DNA from: Bacteroidota bacterium
GTDB lineage: Bacteria; Bacteroidota; Bacteroidia; Bacteroidales; Prolixibacteraceae
Length of the DNA: 19,160 nt
NCBI GenBank assembly: GCA_013203755.1
Contig: JABMPI010000563.1
Coordinates: 1-19,160, forward strand
Reading direction: 5' to 3'
In this document: in pieces, positions 7,919 through 17,000 of the stretch
Numbering within the stretch: the stretch's first letter is position 1
How the letters are laid out: each line of letters opens with the position of its first letter
Program-made: the position numbers and the translations under genes
The notes under the pieces: generated by a model
What the model saw: only the letters and a program-made list of their open reading frames with translations
What the model was told of the DNA's origin: nothing
Databases searched by the model: none

Positions 7919-9340
7919 ATGTTACCACAGATTTCGAAAATAGCAGAATTAAAAGAGAATACTTCAACCGCTACTTTATTTGATGAATTGGAGCAGCTTT
8001 CGGTGTCATATTTAACCGAAAATGATTCGGATTATCTGAAGAGAAATATGTTGAAAGAAAATGATTGTACTGTTTTTAAATATCCTAACCTTTTCTTTTT
8101 TAACAAAATAAAAACAGAGAAGGAAAACCATATTCTAGTTGAAAAAGCCAGAAAAGCAGGTTCAAAATTATTTGATATTTTAAAAGCTGAAAAAATAAAA
8201 ACAGTTCAGTTGATGAATTATAGCCAGCCGGAACTTTTGCCGGCGTTTATCGAAGGGCTGCTCCTTTCCGATTATTCATTCGATAAATACAAAAAAGAGA
8301 AGGAAGAGTTTCATATTGAAGAGATTCTCATTTTCAACAAAGAGATAACAGTCGGGCAAATTGAAGAGATTGGAAACTTAATTCAAGCAGTTTATTATGC
8401 CAGAGACTTGGTAAATGAACCGCTTTCGTTTTTAACAGCACCACAGTTTTCTAAGGAGATAGAAAAGTTGGGAAGTGAATCTGGATTTACCGTAGAAGTA
8501 TTCAATAAACAAAAAATTGAAGCCTTAAAAATGGGTGGTTTGCTTGCGGTAAACAAGGGAAGTATCGACCCGCCAACATTTAATATTTTGGAGTGGAAAC
8601 CCAAAAATGCAACAAACAAAAACCCAATAGTTTTGGTGGGGAAAGGAATTGTTTACGACACCGGAGGTTTAAGTTTAAAGCCCACATCAAAATCTATGGA
8701 CTTTATGAAAAGTGACATGGCAGGAGGAGCAGTTGTTGCAGCAACAATTTACGCAGCCGCAAAAAGTAAACTACCTGTTCATGTAATTGGATTAATTCCG
8801 GCAACCGATAATCGACCCGATGGTAATGCGTACGTTCCCGGAGACATAATTACAATGTTTGACGGAACAACGGTTGAAGTTAAAAATACCGATGCCGAAG
8901 GTCGATTAATTCTGGCAGATGCACTTACTTACGCAAAAAAATATTCACCCGAATTGGTAATAGATATTGCAACTTTAACGGGTGGTGCAGAAATTATTGC
9001 CGGAAATCAAGCCATTGTAGGAATGGGTAATTCAAAAGAACACCTGGAAAAGATAAAAGAAATCGGAAACGAAACCTATGAACGAATTATAGAGGTTCCG
9101 CTGTGGGAAGAATACGCAAAACCACTTGAATCTCCAATTGCCGATTTAAACAATCTTGGAGGTCGTGGAGGACAAACAACCGTGGCAGGGAAATTTCTGG
9201 AACATTTTACCGATTACAATTGGATTCACCTCGACTCAGCACCGGTTTCGTTCTTTTTTGAAAAGAATAATTATCATCCAATTGGAGGAACAGGATTTGG
9301 TACTCGCCTGCTTTTTAACTTTTTGAAAAAATTCAATTAA
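7919..9340 (+). CDS. pepA: M17 family leucyl aminopeptidase
   Basis: A 473-aa cytoplasmic metallo-aminopeptidase, close to the usual 480-500 residues, removing N-terminal residues from peptides. No signal peptide is visible. The N-terminal domain (about 1-150) is divergent. The C-terminal catalytic domain has all the dinuclear metal ligands of the family: K242 and D247 in GKGIVYDTGG, D266 in MKSDMAGG, and D325 and E327 in the signature NTDAEGRL (324-331). The catalytic lysine K254 and arginine R329 are also present. Compared with E. coli PepA there is one extra residue between D247 and D266. It stands alone, with its own promoter and the pdxA promoter at its 3' end, so its position carries little functional information. 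PepA of E. coli also binds DNA in Xer recombination; nothing here shows whether this homologue does. The gene symbol is by family. Confidence 0.93.
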   Translation: MLPQISKIAELKENTSTATLFDELEQLSVSYLTENDSDYLKRNMLKENDCTVFKYPNLFFFNKIKTEKENHILVEKARKAGSKLFDILKAEKIKTVQLMNYSQPELLPAFIEGLLLSDYSFDKYKKEKEEFHIEEILIFNKEITVGQIEEIGNLIQAVYYARDLVNEPLSFLTAPQFSKEIEKLGSESGFTVEVFNKQKIEALKMGGLLAVNKGSIDPPTFNILEWKPKNATNKNPIVLVGKGIVYDTGGLSLKPTSKSMDFMKSDMAGGAVVAATIYAAAKSKLPVHVIGLIPATDNRPDGNAYVPGDIITMFDGTTVEVKNTDAEGRLILADALTYAKKYSPELVIDIATLTGGAEIIAGNQAIVGMGNSKEHLEKIKEIGNETYERIIEVPLWEEYAKPLESPIADLNNLGGRGGQTTVAGKFLEHFTDYNWIHLDSAPVSFFFEKNNYHPIGGTGFGTRLLFNFLKKFN

Positions 9341-9354
9341 AAAACGTAACTTTG
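9322..9354 (+). promoter_or_regulatory. Consensus Bacteroidota promoter of the pdxA-ruvA-sprA unit
   Basis: TTTG at 9322-9325, a 21-base spacer and TAACTTTG at 9347-9354 match the phylum's sigma-ABfr type consensus at both boxes. The upstream box lies inside the last codons of the aminopeptidase gene, which ends at 9340. Transcription should begin near 9361, about 27 bases before the pdxA ATG. This is the best promoter in the window and implies that the three genes that follow form one transcript. Confidence 0.7.
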
Positions 9355-9387
9355 CCCCCTCATTTTTTTATCTGAAACTGAAGCAAA

Positions 9388-10482
9388 ATGACACAACATA
9401 ATTCAATACGAGTAGGTATTACACATGGTGATATTAATGGAATTGGTTACGAAGTAATAATGAAAACATTACTCGATCCCCGAATTCTGGATATGTGCAC
9501 GCCAATTGTCTACGGTTCGCCAAAGGTGGCTGCTTATCATAGAAAAGCTTTAAACATTCATAATTTAAGCTTTAACCATATTCGCTCAACAAAAGAAGCG
9601 CATTCAAAAAAGGCACACATCATAAATTGTATCGACGAAAATGTTCGTGTAGAACTTGGAAAATCGACACGTGATGCGGGCGAATCTTCGTTTATGGCGC
9701 TGGATCGAGCGTGTTCCGACTTGCAAAACGGATTTATTGATGTTTTAATAACTGCTCCAATAAATAAGGACAATATTCAAAGTGAGAATTTTAATTTTCC
9801 GGGACACACTGAATTTTTAGCAGAAGCATTTAATGCAGAAGATTATGCCATGCTTATGGTTAGCGAAACTTTGAAAATTGGTGTTGTTACAGCGCACTTG
9901 CCGCTTTCTAGAGTTGCAGAGAACATTACAAAAGAAGCAGTTCTTTCAAAAATCCGGATAATTGCAAAATCGCTTCAACAAGACTTTTCAATTACAAAAC
10001 CTAGAATTGCTGTGTTTGGACTAAATCCTCATGCAGGAGATAACGGACTACTTGGAGACGAAGAAAAAGAGTTTATAATTCCGGCAATTAATCAAGCCCA
10101 AAAAGAGGGGATTATTGCGCTTGGCCCGTATCCGGCAGATGGGTTTTTTGGTGCTGAAGATTATAGAAAGTTTGATGCAATTTTAGCCATGTATCACGAC
10201 CAGGGTTTAATTCCTTTTAAACTGGCCTCGTTTGAAAGAGGTGTGAATTATACTGCAGGATTACCCATTGTTCGTACTTCGCCTTCGCACGGTACAGCAT
10301 ATCAAATAGCGGGCGAAGACAAAGCATCTCCCGAATCGTTCAGACAAGCTTTGTATTTGGCTCTCGATATTTATAAAAATCGACAAATTTATAATGAGAT
10401 TTCTAAAAACCCACTGAAACGCTACGATGTTAATCCGAACCAAGTGGATGAAAGTGTAGACATTGAAGCGGGGGAAAATTAA
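9388..10482 (+). CDS. pdxA: 4-hydroxythreonine-4-phosphate dehydrogenase PdxA
   Basis: A 364-aa enzyme that oxidises 4-phosphohydroxy-L-threonine with NAD to a product that PdxJ condenses with deoxyxylulose phosphate, giving pyridoxine phosphate in the DXP-dependent vitamin B6 route. Family motifs are in order: GITHGDINGIGYEV near the N-terminus (usual GDPAGIGPE form), TAPINK, NFPGHTEFLAE with metal ligand H140, GLNPHAGDNG with H215, AMYHDQGLIPFK with H270, and TSPSHGTAYQIAG near the C-terminus. The three histidines correspond to the divalent-metal ligands of E. coli PdxA. The length is slightly above the usual 330 residues, with a short charged C-terminal tail. ruvA begins 21 bases after the stop, so the two are probably cotranscribed. 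No pdxJ is in the window. Confidence 0.95.
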   Translation: MTQHNSIRVGITHGDINGIGYEVIMKTLLDPRILDMCTPIVYGSPKVAAYHRKALNIHNLSFNHIRSTKEAHSKKAHIINCIDENVRVELGKSTRDAGESSFMALDRACSDLQNGFIDVLITAPINKDNIQSENFNFPGHTEFLAEAFNAEDYAMLMVSETLKIGVVTAHLPLSRVAENITKEAVLSKIRIIAKSLQQDFSITKPRIAVFGLNPHAGDNGLLGDEEKEFIIPAINQAQKEGIIALGPYPADGFFGAEDYRKFDAILAMYHDQGLIPFKLASFERGVNYTAGLPIVRTSPSHGTAYQIAGEDKASPESFRQALYLALDIYKNRQIYNEISKNPLKRYDVNPNQVDESVDIEAGEN

Positions 10483-10503
10483 AACTAATAAATCAATCTG
10501 GAG

Positions 10504-11085
10504 ATGTACGAGTTTATCAGGGGAACCATTGCTGAAATTAATCCGGCAAGTATTGTCATTGAAGCCGCTGGCATTGGTTATTTCGTAAATATTTCATTAA
10601 ATACATATAGCAAACTTAACGGTAAAAAGGAGGGGAAGCTTTTGTTGCACCATGTAGTGCGCGAAGATGCCCACATTTTATACGGTTTTTCTGACAAAAG
10701 TGAACGCGATTTATTTCGAAACTTGATCTCTGTAAATGGTGTTGGCCCAAGCACAGCAATAATTATGCTTTCTTCGTTAAATCCCGATGAATTAGTAGCC
10801 GCTGTAACTACCGATAATGTTGCGGTTTTAAAAGGAGTTAAGGGAATTGGGGTAAAGACTGCACAACGAATAATTATTGATTTAAAAGATAAGTTGGGAA
10901 AATTGTCAGAATCGGGTCAAATTTCACTTTCCGCAGACAATACAATTCGAAATGAAGCGTTATCTGCATTAGTCATGCTAGGATTCGTTAAAAGAGATGC
11001 CGAAAAGACAGTAACAAAAATACTTCAGGAGCAGCCGGAATCAACAGTTGAGAGCGTGATTAAACAAGCGTTAAAAAGGCTATAA
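10504..11085 (+). CDS. ruvA: Holliday junction DNA helicase subunit RuvA
   Basis: A 193-aa protein of standard length. Tetramers of RuvA hold the four-way Holliday junction and recruit the RuvB motor for branch migration in recombinational repair. Domain I (1-62) is the OB fold and includes the acidic pin E54-D55, which separates strands in the junction centre. Domain II has two helix-hairpin-helix motifs, VNGVGPSTA (77-85) and VKGIGVKTA (112-120). Domain III, about 145-193, is the RuvB-binding module after a linker of variable sequence. It sits 21 bases after pdxA and only six bases before sprA, so it is almost certainly in the same transcript. ruvB and ruvC are not present here, which is common in this phylum. 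The ATG at 10504 is preceded directly by GGAG, too close to act as a normal Shine-Dalgarno site. Confidence 0.97.
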   Translation: MYEFIRGTIAEINPASIVIEAAGIGYFVNISLNTYSKLNGKKEGKLLLHHVVREDAHILYGFSDKSERDLFRNLISVNGVGPSTAIIMLSSLNPDELVAAVTTDNVAVLKGVKGIGVKTAQRIIIDLKDKLGKLSESGQISLSADNTIRNEALSALVMLGFVKRDAEKTVTKILQEQPESTVESVIKQALKRL

Positions 11086-11091
11086 ACAGGA

Positions 11092-14000
11092 ATGGAATTG
11101 ACCCGGAATATTCATAAAATATACATTTTAAATCTACTACTAATTTTTCTAGCCTTAGCCAATTCTGGTTTTGCTAAGAATAATATATCTGGTGGCGATT
11201 TCGTATATCAGCAAGTTCCGGATACGGTTGAAATTGATACAGTTGGCCCACTTCCATACCCATTTAAAGACCAACCCGCTTTTGGTCATTCAAAGCAAGA
11301 TTCAATAAATTTATTTCTGAATAAACCCAGTAACATTAAGTACGAAATTGAATACGATCCAATTACCGGACAGTATGTTTTTTACGAAAAAGTTGGGGTG
11401 CTAAATTACAGACTGCCACAAACCATGTCGCTCGACGATTATCTCGATTACGATTTTGACCAATCAATAAAAAATTACTGGAAAGAAAGAACGCGGATTC
11501 AGGATTTTGATAATAAAGGTGGACTAATTCCAAAGTTAACTATTGGTGGCGAAGCTTTTAATCGGATATTTGGCGGTAACACAATTAATATTCAGCCGCA
11601 AGGTTATGTTGAAGTAAGTTTTGGTTACCAAATGAATGCCACAGAAAATCCCGCAATTCCTGAGCGTTTAAGAAAAGTTCCCACATTCGATTTTGATGAA
11701 AAAATTCAAATGAATGTGATGGGACAAATCGGCACCAAAATGAACATGCGGGTGAACTACAATACCGAGGCAACTTTCGATTACGAAAACAAGATGAACC
11801 TGGAGTATGTTGGTGACGAAGATGAGATCCTGAAAAAAATTGAAGCGGGTAATGTTTCGTTGCCGCTAAACGGATCATTAATTACCGGTGCCTCCAATTT
11901 GTTTGGTATAAAATCTGAAATGCAATTTGGCAGACTTACCTTAACAACAATTTTCTCGCAGCACAAAGGCGAATCACAAACCGTAGAAACAGAGGGGGGA
12001 GCTCAAATTACTAACTTCGAATTTTCGGCAGCAAATTACGATGCGAACCGTCACTTTTTTCTGGCGCAGTATTTTAGAGATAATTACGATAAGTGGCTGG
12101 AAAATACCGCTGTTCCCAGATCTCCCATTAATATAAATAAAGTGGAAGTTTGGGTAACAAACAAATCGAACAACTTTACTGAATCAAGAAATATCATCTC
12201 TTTTCAGGATTTAGCGGAACACAATGATAATATTTACAATGAGATTCCGCCATTTCAAGGAACATCCGGGCAATCCTACCCGGAAAATATTTTTCCGCAC
12301 AATGATGCGAATGGACTGTATTATGAAATGGTAAATACATACAGCAACATTCGCGAAGTGCAGAATATTACTCAGGTAATGTCGCAGTTTGGTGTCGATT
12401 TTCAGGGTGGTGTTGATTTTGAAAAAATTGAACAAGCTCGAAAACTGACCCCCTCTGAATATTCCATTAACGAACGGATGGGTTATATTTCGTTAAATAC
12501 ATCTTTAAATACCGACGAAGTACTTTCTGTAGCTTATAACTACACTTCTAATGGCAAACCGTTCCAGGTTGGTGAATTTTCAACCGACGGAATTAGTGCA
12601 CCAAGTACTTTAATTCTGAAGTTATTAAAAGGAACCAACCTTTCTCCTCAATTTCCAACCTGGGATTTGATGATGAAAAATATCTATAATCTGAATGCGT
12701 ATCAACTTACAAATGATGAGTTTATTCTGAATATAGTTTATCAAAACGATTCAACGGGAACTTATATTAATTACATCCCGGAGGGGAAAGTTAATGGACA
12801 AATTCTTTTGGAAGTTATGAGATTGGATCAATTGAATAAACAACTGGATCCGAGTAAAGATGGAGTTTTCGATTTTATTGAAGGTACAACTGTTAATTCA
12901 AATAGAGGCAGAATTATTTTCCCTGTTTTAGAGCCTTTTGGAAAACATTTGGCAGGGAAAATTGGAGATCCTGCTTTAATTGAAAAATACACTTTTCAGG
13001 CTTTATACGATTCATCCCGCGTGTTTGCAGAACAAGATGCAGAGCATAATAAATACAGATTAGTTGGTAGTTACAAGGGAGCATCAAGTTCCGATATTGC
13101 ACTGGGAGGTTTAAACCTGGCACAAGGTTCGGTTAAAGTTATAGCCGGAGGCCGTAATTTAGTCGAAAATGTAGACTACACAGTAGATTATACTTTAGGT
13201 AGGGTAAAAATAATAAATCAGGCATTGTTGGAGGCAGGAACTCCAATTCAGGTTTCAACCGAAAGTGAGGATTTGTTTAGCATGCAACGAAAATCACTAA
13301 TGGGTGCTTATGCCAATTATGCATTTTCCGATAACTTTAATTTGGGAGCAACGGCGTTGTATATGCACGAACGGCCCTTAACCAGTAAAGTAGATTATGG
13401 CGAAGACCCAATTTCAAACTTAATGGTTGGAATGGATGCCCGCTATTCTACCGAAAGTATGTTACTAACACGTGCTATTGATGCACTGCCATTTTATAGC
13501 ACTAAAACACCTTCGTCAATAGACTTTGAGGCCGAGATAGCCCAATTGATACCCGGACAGTCGAAATCGACAAAAGGAGCTGCCTACATCGACGATTTTG
13601 AAGGCACAAAAACCACTATTAATTTAAAAACCCGTCAATCGTGGGTGCTGGCAAGTACACCACAATTTCAGAGTGACTTGTTTCCTGAGGCAGATCGTAC
13701 TAACTCGCTGGATTATGGTGTAAACCGTGCAAAGTTGGCCTATTATATGATAGACCCGCTGTTTCTTCGAAATAACAGTTTAACACCAAACCACATCAAA
13801 AATGACAAAAGCATGCAATCGAACCATTTTGTGCGCGAAGTTTTTGAAAAAGAAATTTTTCCGGCAAAGGAATCGCCGGTTGGTCAGCCTACAAACATTG
13901 CGGTATTCGATCTTGCATATTATCCTTCTGAACGTGGTCCGTATAATTACGATGCCGGAAATTCTATGTATTCGGCAGGTACAAATCCCGATGGTTCGTT

Positions 14001-17000
14001 AAGATCACCAGAATCGCGTTGGGGTGGTATTATGCGTAAAATTGAAACCAGCGATTTTGAAACATCAAACATCGAATTTATTGAATTCTGGGTAATGGAT
14101 CCTTTTGCCAACGATACATCGAATACTCACGAAGGTGGTGACCTCTATTTTAACCTTGGAGATGTTTCTGAAGATGTGTTAAAGGATTCGAGGAAAGCGT
14201 TTGAAAATGGTTTGCCTTCCACCGATCTGAATATAAATACAGATACCACTGTCTGGGGAAGGGTTTCAACACTTCAATCGTTGGTAAACGCTTTTGATAA
14301 CGATCCGGCATCGCGTGTGTTTCAGGATATTGGTTTTGATGGTTTAAATGATAATGGAGAGCAGACACATTTTCAACAGTATCTGGAAGAGCTTCGTTTG
14401 AAAGTAAATCAAGATGCATATCAGAATGCACTTTCCGATCCTTCCAGCGATAACTTTCACTACTTCCGGGGTTCTGATTACGACAATCAGGAATTAGATA
14501 TTTTAAGTAGATATAAAGAATATAACGGGCCGGAAGGGAACTCGCCAACAACCGAAATGTCACCAGAGAATTATCCAACTTCAGCATCTACAATTCCTGA
14601 TATTGAAGACATAAATAACGATAATACTTTAAATGAATACGAACGCTACTACCAGTATAAAGTAAGTATGCGACACAATGATATGCAGTTGGGGCAAAAC
14701 TATATTACCGACATTAAAGAAGCCAGAGTTCAACTTAAAAACGGACAAGAGGATGTTGTTAAATGGTATCAGTTTAAAATTCCGGTTCGCGATCCCGATA
14801 AAATTGTGGGTAATATTCACGATTTTAAATCCATTCGTTTTATGCGAATGTTTATGCACGGATTCCGCGATGCTTCGGTACTTCGTTTTGCTACTCTCGA
14901 TTTAGTGCGTGCAGACTGGCGTCGTTACTCGCAGAATATTGGAGAACCCGATGCATTTTCGCCAAATGCAGAATTCGATGTTTCGGCTGTAAATATCGAA
15001 GAAAATGGAAGTCGTGAACCTGTTAATTATATTTTACCTCCCGGAATTGATAGGGTAATTGATCCTGCAAATCCGCAACTGAGACAGTTGAATGAACAGT
15101 CGATGGTTTTAAAAGTTACCGATTTGGAACAGGGAGATGCTCGTGCTGCTTACAAAGCATTGTACATGGATTTTAGGAGGTATAAAAAATTGAAGTTGGA
15201 AGTTCATGCCGAAGAGATAGAAGATTATCCGCTAAATGATAACGAATTATACTTTTTTATTCGTTTAGGTTCAGACTATAATTATAACTATTACGAATAC
15301 GAGGTTCCGCTAAAACTTACGCCAGCTAGCCGTTATAATGCAGAAATTGAAAGTGATAGATTTACTGTTTGGCCCGATGAAAACAGGTTAAACATTCCAC
15401 TGGAATTATTTACTAATGTTAAACTCGATCGCAACGGAGAACTGCGCAAAGCCGGATCTACAATATCTATTCAGGACGTTTACGAAACGGTTCATCGCGG
15501 GTGGAATAAAGATCAGAATAAAGTAAGAGTAAAAGGTAGCCCAAATCTTGGTAACGTTCAGGTAGTAATGATGGGCATTAGAAATAACAAAGGCCAGGTA
15601 AATACAGGTGCCAAAGCAGTTGAAGTTTGGGTAAACGAAATGCGCTTGTCAGACTTTGACGATGAAGGTGGCTGGGCTGCAAATGCCAGAGTATCTGCCC
15701 GGTTGGCAGATTTGGGAAGTATTACCGTTGCCGGGCGTACCCGTTCGGCAGGTTTCGGATCACTCAGCCAGAATATTAACAATCGGCAGTTAGACGATTT
15801 AAATGAATTGGATGTAGCTGCATCTATCGATTTTGGAAGGTTCTTTCCCGAAAAAGCTGGGGTTAGAATTCCTATGTATTATGGATTTTCGAGAAGTGCA
15901 AGAAATCCAAAGTATAATCCGCTTGAACCCGATATCGAATTAACTGAGTCCTTAAATCGCGCTGAAAGTGGAAGGGAAAGAGACTCAATCAATTATATAT
16001 CGCAAGATCTGATTGTCCGGAAAAGTATAAATTTTACCAACGTTAAAGTTGAACCACAAAAGCAAAAAGAGAAGACCCATTTATGGGACCCACAAAATTT
16101 TGCAGTTACTTATGCCTACAACGAAATTGCAAAAAGAGATATAAATACTGAATTTAATAAGGATAAAACCCACCGGGGAATGTTTTCTTATAATTATAGT
16201 AACCGACCCAAATTAATTCAACCTTTTAATAAGGTAAATTTTATGAAAAAGGGACCTCTAAAATTATTAGGCGACTTTAATTTTTATCCGCTTCCCACAC
16301 AAATTTCATTTAGAACAGATTTATACCGCAGGAACCGTGAGGCGCAAACAAGAAATATTACCAATCCGAATTTTATAATTCCTGCTACTTACGAAAAAGA
16401 TTTTTTGTGGAACAGATATCTTGATATTCGATATGATATAACAAGAACTTTAAAATTTGATTTCTCTTCAAGAAGTACTTCCAGAATTGATGAACCTGAC
16501 GGTAGTTTTAATAAAAATGATGATGATTATCAATGGAAAAAAGATTCGATACTTAATAATTTATATCATTTAGGAAGACCAACATTGTACAATCACAACT
16601 TCAATGTTTCGTATCAAATTCCAATAAACAGAATAAAGGCATTTAACTTTATTTCGTCAACAGTACGCTACCAGGGAACATACGATTGGTTAGCCGGGCC
16701 ATTAACTGCAGATACAATTCAACTGGGTAATCGGGTTCAGAACTCAAAAAATATGCAGCTTACCGGAAATATGACCTTAACCAATTTATATAATAAGGTT
16801 CCGTATTTTAAAGAAGTGAATAACAAATTCAGACGTACCGGGAGAAGCCGGGGTAGTTTAAATCGCCGATCGGGTGGTGCGCAAAATCAGGCTCAAGCTC
16901 CATTGGCAAAGAAAAAACAAGAACAAACGTATACCAACAATGTAAAACTTGTTGCCAATAAAGAGCAAAAAATCACACACAAACTAAATACTAAAAGAGT

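Noticed and set aside
14150..14587. 145-codon minus-strand frame inside sprA
   Set aside because: It lies wholly within the intact sprA reading frame, has no recognisable motif and looks like random composition of the opposite strand.
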